DNA from: Ochotona curzoniae
Lineage: Eukaryota; Chordata; Mammalia; Lagomorpha; Ochotonidae
Direction: 5' to 3'
Assembly (NCBI RefSeq): GCF_017591425.1
Contig: NW_024466599.1
Span: 58,355,501-58,419,500, forward strand
Length of the DNA: 64,000 nt
Part shown: in pieces, positions 31,725-42,632 of the stretch
Layout: each line of letters opens with the position of its first letter
Numbering within the stretch: position 1 is the first letter of the stretch
The notes under the pieces: generated by a model
The model's database searches: none
Told to the model about the DNA's origin: nothing
Seen by the model: only the letters and a program-made list of their open reading frames with translations
Position numbers and translations under genes: made by a program

Positions 31725-31925
31725 TGTCTAATCGAGAATCTGCTACGTCCAGGCATCTTACATAGGCTGTCTCCCTCCTCCACAATAACCCTGAATCAAG
31801 TGCTTTTGGCTTTGTTTTATTAATATAGAAGTAGAACTTCAGAAGACTTCAGAAAAGTGTCTATGTTCATAAGGACAGTCTGTTAAAGGCTATAAACCCA
31901 GGTCAATCTGTGCACTCTCTAATAC
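31725..31925 (+). mobile_element. MIR SINE
   Basis: The order CTACGTCCAGGCATCTTACA, ATAGGCTGTCTCCCTCCTCC, ACAATAACCCTGAATCAAG, AGTAGAACTTCAGAAGACTT, TATAAACCCAGGTCAATCTG follows the mammal-wide MIR consensus, including the 'ggcactttacata...caataaccct...aacccaggtc' landmarks. Confidence 0.7.
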
Positions 31926-33344
31926 TCCACACTGGGACCCTCCTGCTGCGGTACACAGAATGGAAGGGAAGAGCATGAGGACAAGGAAATAGTTCTCTAC
32001 CATTTTGTTTTTCCATGCAGCATACCTGACAGATTTGACATACTCCAGCAACAGTGGAGGAAGAAGACAGAATGTACAATGAGGCAGACTTGACGAGGCA
32101 TTTTAGGGAAGCTGATCTAACATCAGCTGTATTCAGCACCATTCCTATCAGGGTGAAGATCAGTATCACCAAATTACCATGCAGCAGTCCCAGCTGGCGG
32201 GGCCTGCAAGTCTCAAAGCATCAGGCTTTGCTTTTTAAAAGTACATTTTGCTTTTTAAAAAGATACTTTAAAATATATTTGTGAAATATTTCATAACACA
32301 TGTATGTACACACACAGACACACACACACACACACACAGACACACACACACACACACACACACACATCACTGTCACCACTACCACACCAAACCGTACCTC
32401 TTGGGGAGAGGAGAGTAAATGTGCAGTACAATATGAAGGCACTGACAGTTACACATATGAAACAAGCTTGTTTAATTTGATCTAACCCTACTTTTTCAAA
32501 CTCTTCAGAGCCTCAGACACCTTCTTGCCTTGCAATACCCATTAACATTTCCAGGAACTGACATTCAGAGGAGCACACCAGGAACTGGCTGTCAACAGGA
32601 TGCTGTTCTCTGTGACCTTTCTGATTCCAGCATGCCAATGTCCATAGAACGGGCCAAAGCCACAGTCCTCGGGACTTCCCTGCTGTGACCACCTCGGTTC
32701 TCCCAGCCACAGGGTGTTTGTGTGGAATGTGCTCTGGGCAAGAAATACCACCAGCTATATTATCGTTTGGTTCTTGCAGGTAAGCAAGTGACAGCAATGA
32801 CAACAATCTGAGTTCCCTGTCAGTTCAACTAGGGGAAGTGGAACGCATTAACAGAGCATTAGTAAAGCATAGCACAGCAGACCAACAGGCCCTGAGGGGT
32901 AGGCACAACTGCACACCCCATGTGTGGGGGGGAAATGAACATCTCTCCTCTGACAATTTCATAAAAGCCTTAATTACAATGCTACTGTAGGGGGAAATTG
33001 TTTTATAAATGCCATTACAAACACAGCCTGATTACAGAAATCTTTTCATCTAAAACTAATTAAAGCATTATTTCCTTTCCGATTACGATGGTAAGTATGT
33101 TTTTCACTTATAAAATCAGTTACACAATCCTTCCTTATATTTAGACAGCATCTTCTATTTTTAGCATCCACAGACGGAACGGATTTTAGAAATTAGAAAC
33201 ACAGCAAAGATAATGGTGATTTGTTTTTAAGGGCTATTGTATTGGCACAGATAAAAAGTACAACAAAATGTCTGCTAAAATGAAGACAGAAAACTTATGT
33301 ACACCTTGTCAATCATTCGTTGAAGACATTTTGTTTAAGTTGCT
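31926..33344. other. Unique DNA with a (CA)n tract
   Basis: Contains a direct repeat TTTGCTTTTTAAAA at about 32227 and 32246, the microsatellite listed below, and an AT-rich homeobox-motif-rich segment (32940-33110) discussed in the findings. No gene is recognised; the 97-codon reverse frame at 32513-32806 has no known domain. Confidence 0.5.
32308..32367 (+). repeat. (CA)n microsatellite
   Basis: About 60 bp of CA dinucleotides with CAGA interruptions at three places. Confidence 0.97.
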
Positions 33345-33717
33345 TACAAATGCGGCAGCATTGTGGTATAATGTGTTAAGCCACTGCTTGCACTACCACC
33401 TATTATATAAGCACTGTTTTGAGCTCCTACTGATCCACTTCTGATCCAGCTCCCTGTTAATGTTCCTGGGAGAGCAATGGAAAATGGGCCAAGTGCCTGA
33501 GCCACTGAACTCACATAAGAGACCTGCATGAAGCTCCTGGTTCTTGGCTTCAGCTTGGCCCAGCCTTAGCTGTGACAGCTATTTGGAGAGTGAATCAGCA
33601 GACGAAAAATATTTCTCTTTCCATCTCTGTTTCTTTTTCTCTCCCCAGCTTTCTACCTCTCTCTCGCTAACTCTGCCTTTCAATAAACAGAAAATAAACC
33701 TTTTTTTAAAAAAAAAG
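33345..33717 (+). mobile_element. Old CSINE
   Basis: Plus-strand C-repeat: GGCAGCATTGTGGTATAATG, CACTTCTGATCCAGCTCCCT, AGAGCAATGGAAAATGGGCC, TCTGCCTTTCAATAAACAGA and a long A run. It is the first of four same-strand SINEs. Confidence 0.85.
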
Positions 33718-33813
33718 TGTAAAAACTAATTAAAAGGTAAACTACTGCAAGAATTGACATAACCCCCTTCCCAAATATATATTGTCCTTTTAACCACTAA
33801 CATATAAACTCTA

Positions 33814-34104
33814 GGGTGAGCTAGTAGCACTGTAAGTTAAGCAGCACTTGGGAACCCCTGTATCCTACATCTGAGCAGCTGCTTGAGCTGTAACTACTTT
33901 GTTCCTGATCCAGCTTCCAAGTAAATCATCTTGGGAGTCAGCAGTTGATGCCTCAAACATCCAGATGGAGTTCCTGGCTCCCAGCTTCTAGGACCCAGTC
34001 CTAGTTGTTGTGGACAGCAGATGAAAGATCTCTTTTTCTCTTTCTCACTAGTTCTCTCATTTTGCCTTTCAAATAAGCATAAATAAATAAACACATTTAA
34101 AATT
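33814..34104 (+). mobile_element. Old CSINE
   Basis: AGGGTGAGCTAGTAGCACTG, TTGTTCCTGATCCAGCTTCC, TCTTGGGAGTCAGCAGTTGA, TGCCTTTCAAATAAGCATAA. Older type, full length. Confidence 0.82.
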
Positions 34105-34111
34105 GAAGTTA

Positions 34112-34450
34112 CGTGGCTTGTGGTATAGTGCGCAAAGCTGTCACCTTACATGCTGGCATCCCTTATGGGTACTGGTTGGAGTACCGTTTCATTTTTGATC
34201 CATTTCTTTGCTAAAGGCCTACATAAAAATAGCATAAGATGGTTCAATTGTTTGGGTTCCCACCCTCACATGAGCTCCTGACTTATAGTTTCAACCTGGT
34301 AATTTGCAGCAATTTGAGGAGTGAACCAATGGGTGGAAGATTCCTCTCCACCTCTTTTTCCTTCCCTCTCTTTCTCTGGGTGTCTGTCTCTCCCACTCTC
34401 TGTAACTTGTTCAAGAAAAATCAACAAATGATCTTTAATTTTAATTAAAT
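34112..34450 (+). mobile_element. Old CSINE
   Basis: TGGCTTGTGGTATAGTGCGC, GCTGGCATCCCTTATGGGTA, GAGGAGTGAACCAATGGGTG, CTCTCTTTCTCTGGGTGTCT. The middle part is diverged. It lies about 8 bp after the previous SINE's tail. Confidence 0.78.
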
Positions 34451-34558
34451 AGAATAGAAGCTGTAAAAGGGAAAGAGATTGTGCTTTATTGAGGACTGTA
34501 TGGCCAGCTCAAGAACAGCAAGCACTTGCTACCTATTACTTGATGGACAAAAAAACTA

Positions 34559-34843
34559 TGGCTGAAGTCCTGGTGTGATGGCTCAATGGCTAAATCCTCA
34601 CCTTACAAGTGCCAGGGTCCCATATAGGCACTGGTTCAGGTCCTGGCTGGTTTACTTCCCACCCAGCTCCTTTCTTGTGTCCTGGGAAAGCAGTAGAGGA
34701 TGTCCTAAAACCTTGGAACCTGCACCCATCTGGCAAACCCAGAAAAAGCTTTTGGCTTCTGGCTTCAGATTGACTCAGCTCTGATCTGCCTAATAAATAT
34801 AAATATTAAAAACAAGTAAATATCCAAATAAACATGGCTGAAG
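34559..34843 (+). mobile_element. CSINE with internal 3' deletion and TSD
   Basis: SINE at 34569-34833: GTGTGATGGCTCAATGGCTA, GCCAGGGTCCCATATAGGCA, CTGGCTTCAGATTGACTCAG, then it jumps directly to GATCTGCCTAATAAATATAA, lacking the usual CTTGGGGAGTGAA segment. ATGGCTGAAG at 34559-34568 and 34834-34843 is a 10-bp target-site duplication. Confidence 0.88.
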
Positions 34844-37800
34844 CTGTTTTGATGTCATTTCTTGAGTTTTAGGTTAGAACAACTGAGATTCTTTTCTAGA
34901 CTAAAAATGGCATCCATGTTCCTGGATCTAGTTTATGTATGTTGACAGAGCATTGATTTCTGAATAGAAATGGCAAACTTGACACCAACTCCAAATGCAT
35001 ATCATTGCTAATTTTGGGTGAATGGCAAGAAACAAAAGACTGAAAAGGAACAGTGATGTCACAAGGGTGCTAACCAACCCCTCTCCATCCCTTCAAGCCA
35101 TAACTGTCACACTTAGTCACATTACTAACCCTAATCCTTGCCTTCCTTCCAGTTGTACTTCAAGGGTGTAACTTGCTGGGAAAAAACACTTTCGCTTTAA
35201 GAAAAGGCTGGCCGACAGAGCTTGGTGCTGATGAAGCAGAGGTGATTATAAAAGGCTTATTTGCTTAACAAAAGGATTCTCTACAGGCTTATTTTAAACA
35301 GCCAGCTCCTCCAAGGACTTTAAGTGTTTATTTACAGATCATCAATTATGTGGGGTGGGAGAAGGAAACTCTAGAATGTGGGAGGGAAGATACTTAAATC
35401 AAGTTGATTATTAAAAGAGTCACTGACAAATCAGGATCCAGCAGATAACAAAGACTGGCTTCTTTCAAGTAAGTCCAGAAGAAGCTGGTATCCCACAGAG
35501 GCAAGGTGTATTGGGTGTATTTTTATGACGGACTGAAACCAGGCAAGGAGCTCACATTTCCTATTTTAAAGCTTCACCATTTTTTCATAATCTGTCTCCA
35601 AAGAGAGCAACAGAGAAGAGCATTGTGTCACTATAACTTTAATTAAAAAATTGACCCTTTATATTGAGCTCTGGTGAACTGATCCGTTAGATACAATTTT
35701 TAAAAACACACCACCTAAAGCGTATTTTCCAAGGGCTTCCCCTTCCCCCCTCAGATTCACAGGTAAAACAGCAAGACAGGGAACAGTTATTTTTGGCAGT
35801 CTCAGTGGTACAGCTTTCTCCTGAGGCAAATTTTAATTCAGATAAGGGTCTCCAAGGACCTGAAAGAAAGGAAGCCACCCACTCACTTATTCCACTCAAT
35901 CCTCCCCACACAAACTCGGTTTTAGCAACAGGACTAGAAAACATGTTATGGAATATTTAAGGATGTCACACTGCAGTAAATGGTAGGAACCACATTTCAA
36001 CAACAGTTAGAAGCTATTATCACTCCCTTTCCATGCAAGAAAATTAGCTGTAATTGGGTAAGCGACACAAGAGTAACACAGAAATGGGAATTCAGCAGAC
36101 ACTTAATTAATGGTGTTGGGAGAAGGGAAATGGGATTAATGAATGGTTGATATAAATTCCATTTTGCTATTGGGTTAATCATTGGCCTTATGAAAATTTA
36201 TTTCCTGTTTGAGATTTATAACTGCATTTTTAAATATTTTATTCCATTCTGCATAATTTTGAACTTGTATTGTAATTTCCAGACTCAAATTAGTCACATA
36301 ATTTACTGGTGTGTTTATGTACTCTCCGTTTGCTCACACCATCTTAAGAATGTGGCAGCCCTGTCCTCAAACAGATCCCCTCACAAATGGAAGGGATAAC
36401 TCTGACTCATTACATGTACAGCATGGATCTCACCAACGATTCAGTAGCGAAAGAACAGAACCTCTAGAGCGTGCATTTCAGACACCGGAGCTGTTGCTGA
36501 ACCTGGCTGGAGAGTGCTTGGTCAAAGCACGGACCGTGATTGTGATTGCTCAGAGTCTTTGATGATTCAATTTAATTTCTATACTTCACATCACATTAGA
36601 GCCATCCTCACTTTTGCTTTGCTTGTATTTTTATCATATGAAATGTCAAATGGGTCAAATCGAAGGAACTCTGGATTGAAGCAATGGCATCATTTTTTAA
36701 ATGTTGCATTTCCAAGGAATACAAGAGCACTTCAAAGATTTCATGGGATGCAGTATAAAATAGGCTGATTTTGACATGACAATTTGATAGGACAAATTTT
36801 AAAATTTGCAGATTTTTAGAATATGCATGTTCATGAACACTTTGAAGACTGCTCACAGATTTCTTGAATTGTTTCTCAACATACTTATTTAAATAATCAT
36901 ATTGACTTTTCATATTGAAATGTATCTTACACTGTTTTCTAACTGAATATTTAAGGTATTCTTAAAAGATATAACTCATGAAAGATATGCATGCATCTTG
37001 CTGATTTCTTTAATATAAGTTGAACTGGCTTTGAAATTATAGGGACAATTATTTTTATCAATAAAAGGTAGATAGAATACAATGTTCGTAAAAAAAAATT
37101 GGGGGACCAAATTCATAAAAACTAATGTGTATGAATAAGATGTGGAGAGGAATTAAAAGCTATAATTCAACAGATATGTGGAATTGACAAATCTTTGTTA
37201 CCAAAGATTTTTTGTCCCTTAAAGACAATCAAAATGGGAAATTCCCCTTTAAATATTAGTGAGGTTTCTTGCATATACTAACCAATAAAAACATGTAATT
37301 TCTAGTAACTTTACAACCTAATGTGAGAATTTTTTCCTTATTTCTTAAAACCCTTTGTGAAATAAAGTCACTATTGTTGTTGTTCTCTATTTGCAGAGGA
37401 AGCGACTGTTTTACAAATGTTGGTAACTTCCTTAAGTATTAAAGAATAAATGCAAAAATGAAAAATAATTATCCTTATTGAAAATTAGAGAATCCCCTTA
37501 TCATTTTTCTTAAAGCACTTAAATCAGAGATGTATCAATTACTGTCCTAACATGTTGAAATGTACATTAATACTTTAGAAAGTTTGTGAAAGTTTTGCAT
37601 TAGAAAAACCATGTGTGGATTTCAAAATAATATGCATCAAGAAAAGGCTATCTTTGAATTTCACTTTTCATGAACTTTTTGAAACATACATATTAATCTT
37701 TCCAAAAGCTAGACAAGCTTCTTGGAAGCTCTCTCATGCAAAATGTCTTTCTTAAAGCCCTAGGAATCATGTCTAAAATACAATCATGAAGGAAGATAAG

Positions 37801-39179
37801 CCCTTCCCTCTAAGTTCTAAGGGAGGCAAAGAGCCTACCTTCAGCTTGTTCTTGTTTTTCAGATGCGAAATAACCCCTCCTCACATCATAAAGAGAATAA
37901 AGCCAATAACCTAACACAATTGCCAAGTGAATTTAGGATGAACCACAAGCGACAAAAGATACCCTCAAGAACTACATTTGAGGACTACTTATATCTACAG
38001 AACACTTATGGAATGTGTTCTCCTGGTTGGTTATCACAGTGAAATTTCTTCTTATCAACCTCAACAGATTGCATGCCTCAGGACTGCTCAGATAGTTCTC
38101 ATGACTGACTGAGAAGGCCTGGATATTTGCTCCTTTTTGGGTAACTCATTACCTCTTAGGTTGATGTTCCATGTGCAAGATCAGTTTGAAACCTGTATAA
38201 ATTAGTAGTTATAGTTTTAATGGAAAAATAAAATGGGTTTTGCTACAAAAGTCAGTAGGGTCACAGAAAATGTGACCTGCCCACTGTCCACAGAATATTC
38301 ATAGACGGCATCCATTCGAAGAAGAGTCAACATTCAGCTAGTCAGATATTAAAAACCACCATGTTAAATAATTAATGCATACTAATAAGTGTTAATTATT
38401 CATAAGCAATAGCAAGTTCAACACCAAGGAGTAGTATCACACATTCAAGTTTGTGACTCACTTAGACTCTCAATGCAAGAAAAATAACATTCGAAAGCAA
38501 ATGCATGAGGATGCTTAAAACATAGATGACCACTTCATTTGCAAATGCCCAACCTTTCATTTGTTGTTCAACTGCGCTAGAGGAGTTTTCAAGCAGAGGT
38601 ATATACAATTGTCCCTCAGCAAAGGGAAAGACTGAACCTGGTGTTCCCTGTCAATGTCATACAGGGAAGGCCATGGAACTCCATGAGTCTCATTACCTAA
38701 AATGTCTGAAATGCTCCTGGAGAAAAAATTTTCCTTTTCTTCTTTCACTTTTCATTCTTACTAATTTCCTGCTTTAATAAAACAGTGGCACAATATCCTT
38801 CCATTATACATTCTTCTGAAGTGTATTCTTGGGTAGCATAGGAAACTTCAGGGTGCTATTAAAAGGGATAATTATAGTCGCCATCTCCACTCTTCTACAA
38901 CATATTTTCAAGAAATATCTGTTGTTCCTAATTATTCATATGAAAATGTTGTTTCAATTATGTATTATTAATATAAAAATAGTCCAGGATATGATGACAT
39001 TTTTAGCATGGATGCTCATGTTTGAAAAAAGAAAATATGTACCACTGTAAACTTTTCATTTCACTACTTTTTCTGTTAGCTTTGTGTAAGATGCTTAAGA
39101 CAATCACGTTAAAAACTAAAACTTCGCTGGAGTTGTTACAGATAAACGTGAATAGCCAATTCATCTGTGATGGTCATAG
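34844..39179. other. SINE-free unique stretch
   Basis: About 4.3 kb without a C-repeat, the longest gene- and SINE-free run in the second half. It is AT-rich with no open frame of interest. The piece at about 35150-35480 is unusually free of repeat signature. Weak L1-like AT-rich sequence may lie at 36650-37760. Confidence 0.5.
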
Positions 39180-39985
39180 ATAAGAAGGCTCGATTTCATT
39201 AAAACATCAGTTTTTTTCCAAACTGATCTCCAGAGTGGATGCAACCCAATGAAAATCATACAGTATGGATTTTTTTGAAGCCAGAAATTGGGACCCAGTG
39301 TGGTATCCCAGTGGCTAAAGTCCTTGCCTCACACTCACCAGGATCCCATTTGGGCGCTGGTTCTAACCCCGGCTGCCCCACTTCTGATCCAGCTCCCTGC
39401 TTGTGGCCCAGGAAAGCAGCCAAGGATGACCCAAACCTTGGGACCCTGTACCTTTGTGGGAAGGTACAGTAGTCCGGAAGCCTCCGGAAGAGGCTTCAGA
39501 CTGCTGGCTTCAGATTGGCTCAGTTGCAGCTGTTGCGGTCACTTGGGAAATAAACCATCGGACGGAAGATCTTCCTCTCTGTCTCTCCTCCTCTATGCAT
39601 ATCTGACTTTCCAATAAAAATATATCTTAAAAAAAACATAGAAATCAGCAGTATGATTCTAAATCAACTTAGCAATACAAAGGGATGGAAAAGCCAAAAT
39701 TGTCTCAAGGAATAATAAATTTGGATGCCCTACTCTATCAGGTTTCATAACTTACAATAAAGCTCAAGTAATTAAGAGAGTATATTATTGGCATAAATAT
39801 AAATATAAATTAAAAAGTCAATAGAACTAGAGTCCAGAATAGATGAGTCCAGAAATCGACTTACACATATTGCAACCATTTTATTTTTAATAATGACATC
39901 AATGCAACTCAACACAGAAAAGTTTTTTCTTGAAAAAGTAATTCTAAAACAACTGGAGACTAAAAATGAATGATTTCAAATTTGA
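39180..39985 (+). pseudogene. L1 ORF2 3' remnant, split by a SINE
   Basis: The left part (39180-39289: CCAAACTGATCTCCAGAGTG, AACCCAATGAAAATCATAC) and right part (39642-39985: GGAAAAGCCAAAATTGTCTC near 39687, TTATTGGCATAAATATAAAT near 39786, AGTCCAGAAATCGACTTACA near 39847, CTAAAACAACTGGAGAC near 39945) follow the C-terminal region of LINE-1 ORF2 in order. The frame is destroyed by stops and indels. A young SINE interrupts it. It is a dead fragment. Confidence 0.82.
39284..39647 (+). mobile_element. CSINE inside an L1 remnant
   Basis: Full-length SINE at about 39290-39641: GGGACCCAGTGTGGTATCCC, GATCCCATTTGGGCGCTGG, tail CCAATAAAAATATATC. AGAAAT on both sides (39284 and 39642) is the probable remains of the target-site duplication. 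Near 39455-39492 a short extra block (AAGGTACAGTAGTCCGGAAG) reflects a small internal duplication of the CCGGAAG motif. Confidence 0.92.
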
Positions 39986-39989
39986 AATT

Positions 39990-40265
39990 TCATTAGGGCC
40001 TTCATTTGCCACAGCAGTTAACTTGCTAGTTGAAAAGCTTGCATTTCTCTTCTCACTCCGTTTTCTGATGATGTGCACCCTGGGAATTAGCAGGTGATAT
40101 CTAAGGTCATTGGTTTTCTCCAGCCATGTGGGAGGCCTCAAATGAATCCTAGGTTAGCCTATTTCAGCCAGGCCCAGCTTGGATGGCTGCAAGCAGTTGA
40201 GAACCAAACCAGTCAAAGAATTTTTCTCTCTGCCTAGAAAATGATTCAATATTAAAAATATATTT
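39990..40265 (+). mobile_element. Old CSINE
   Basis: ATTTGCCACAGCAGTTAACT, CACCCTGGGAATTAGCAGGT, TTTCAGCCAGGCCCAGCTTG, GAACCAAACCAGTCAAAGAA. Older type, moderately eroded. Confidence 0.65.
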
Positions 40266-40611
40266 GCTTAAGGGACTAAGCACAGTAGCCTAGTGGCTAA
40301 TGCTCTTGCCTTGCATGTGATCGGATCCCATGTGGCACCGATTCATGTACTGGCTACCCCATTTCCCATCTAGCTCTCTGCTTGTTGCCTGGAAAACAGA
40401 AGAGGATGGTCCAAGGCCTTGGGATCCTTCAACCAGACCAGAGACCCAGAAGAAGCTCCTGGCTGCTGGCTCCTGGCTCTAGATTGACTCAGGTTCAGGC
40501 ATTGCAGCCACTTGGGGAGTGAACCAATGAAAAGAAGATCTTTCTGTCTCCTTCTCTCAGAAAATCTGATTTTTAAATAAATATATTTCTATCTTTTTAA
40601 AAAATTGCTTT
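40264..40611 (+). mobile_element. CSINE
   Basis: Full-length plus-strand SINE at about 40272-40603: GGGACTAAGCACAGTAGCCT, CGGATCCCATGTGGCACCG, GAGACCCAGAAGAAGCTCCT, ACTTGGGGAGTGAACCAATG, A-rich tail. TTTGCTTA (40264) and TTGCTTTA (40605) suggest an eroded target-site duplication. Confidence 0.9.
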
Positions 40612-41005
40612 ATATAATTCTCTGATAAATAGACTGGAAATTTCAAGTGTAAGAGGATGGAAAATGAAACAGCATTTGAAAATGTTACAAAAGAACTTGC
40701 TCATGTTTCTTAAACAGATTATGGCAATATTTCTATTCCATAATATATGAAAGTGATGTAAGAGTTCTACTTTACAATTTCAATGATTACAATATACTAG
40801 TAATTGCATCTTTTGGAAATGACTGCACTTAAAATGAAGCATTTAAGATACTTGAAGAAGCACATGGATTTTTTTTCTAAAAGTTCTATGAATACACAAA
40901 GTAAACAAAAAATGAAGGACTACTGATATAGTTCTCACGTATATATTTATTCAGTAAAAATATTTTTAGTATCTCCTACATACCAGACATTGTGCAAACC
41001 TAAAA
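40612..41005. other. Unique AT-rich DNA
   Basis: No repeat or gene is recognised. Confidence 0.55.
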
Positions 41006-41230
41006 TAATAGTGGCAATAGATAATGATTATACAGTGCATTATCCTAGGCATTTTCTAAGGTTTATTTGAAATGGTTCATGCATCACACCTATGAAACAG
41101 GTACCTGTAGTATCCCTGCTTCATGGATGACAGAACTAAGACAGAAATGTTAAGAACATTGCTTCAGTTCACAAGGCCAGGCAATAAACAAGGATTCAGA
41201 TTCTGTACTTCCTGAATCTAAGTTCATGAA
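41006..41230 (+). mobile_element. MIR SINE
   Basis: Strong order of MIR landmarks: CATTATCCTAGGCATTTTCT, CACCTATGAAACAGGTACCT, GTATCCCTGCTTCATGGATG, CAGAACTAAGACAGAAATGT, TTCAGTTCACAAGGCCAGGC, ACAAGGATTCAGATTCTG. Confidence 0.78.
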
Positions 41231-42469
41231 GACTTAGGGCTCACAGTTCCGTCTATTGCTTTCTTAGGGTATATTATGTGCAAGGATATGCTTTATAACT
41301 GCTCTCACAGGACCAACCAAGCATACTCATTTACCAACTGTCAATAAGAAAGTCAACTTCTTGGCAGAGCTCTGTGTTAGGCAGTAGCCGCCGATGATAT
41401 AATTTATGAAACTGTTCAATCTTGGGAGCTAGGGACCTTGCCTCTTATTCTTAGTGTTTGAGTACCACATGGGTGGATCTGAATAAAGGATTCACACTTT
41501 TCCTTTCTTGGTATGTAGACATCCACATCAAGAAATGAAGAGGAAACCTAGAGATCCTCCTTTTTCATATATTCTGCCACTGCATCTTCTGGTGCCATTT
41601 GGAGCGAGGTAGAAACAATTAGTTTTGCTGATGTGGCAGTTCAGAACTGTCTATACTGAAAAACTGTACACACTATGATACACAGTATAAATGCCAAGAG
41701 TACAAGTGGGACTTCCGCTCTTGGGAGATGCAAAAGGAGGGGGGAGATAGAGTACAAACGCTAAATACAGATTGATTATGAAACTGCAAAATGCATCTAA
41801 AGAATATTATCCTATCCTCTTCTATCTTCTTTTTCATTACTCAAAACTTCCTTTTCCTACCCCCCAAAAAGAGCTATCCCAAATGCCTTCTGAAAATTGC
41901 CTTTTATGTGGATCTTCAGTGATTTGTGGTAATGCATGGATATTGTGGATTAAGAATGGAAATCACCGCGCTGTAACATAGCCATTATCTAATCTTTTAC
42001 ATACAAGTTGAATGCATCTAAGAGAAGCACATGACGTCTGTTTTATGGCATGGCTGTAGGTGGTCAGCCATCCTGAACTCAATACTCCTAGTCAATTTTT
42101 CACTACTCCTACTTTATGATTTTAATTCTGTGCATAAATATTAAGATTTTAAACCTTGTTCCTATGCTTTTTGGAATGACTCAAAATACTTGTCTGGTTT
42201 ACTGAATGCTTGGTGTCAAACAGTGGATTGACCTGGCCATAGCATCTAAGAGTTCTCATTCTATTGGAGAGACTAGAAAAATTTCCAGAAAGAGATATTC
42301 TAATATAATTTGTTGCTAAGTGCTCAATAACACTGCCAACAGCAGTGCTTTGAGATTCCCCATATGGCAAGAGGAATAACCTGTGCAGTGGTCCAAGGAC
42401 ACTTCATTGAAGAAGTAAAATCTAGTTAGATACACTGAAAAAGATGTTCTCATTGCTCTCTTCTATTTC
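41231..42469. other. Unique DNA
   Basis: No repeat or gene is recognised. Open frames are short (up to 73 codons). Confidence 0.5.
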
Positions 42470-42632
42470 TATCCTTTTTTCCCCTCCAAGATGATCTTCC
42501 CACTGTTTCCCCCTATTCTCTGGAATCTCAAAGCCTGATATCTTTCCTCTGCTTGGTTCGTCCTTCATTTGTATCACCACTAGAATGTGTGGCACATCAT
42601 AAGTGTACAATATTTCTGGAACATGAATGATT
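42470..42632 (+). mobile_element. L2 3' end fragment
   Basis: TCACCACTAGAATGTGTGGC, ATCATAAGTGTACAATATTT and CTGGAACATGAATGA resemble the 3' end of L2 (cagtgcctggcacatagtaggtgctcaataaatatttgttgaatgaatga). The upstream part is weaker. Confidence 0.5.

Noticed and set aside
36650..37760. Possible old L1 sequence
   Set aside because: AT-rich with a few L1-like phrases, but no run long enough to distinguish it from chance.
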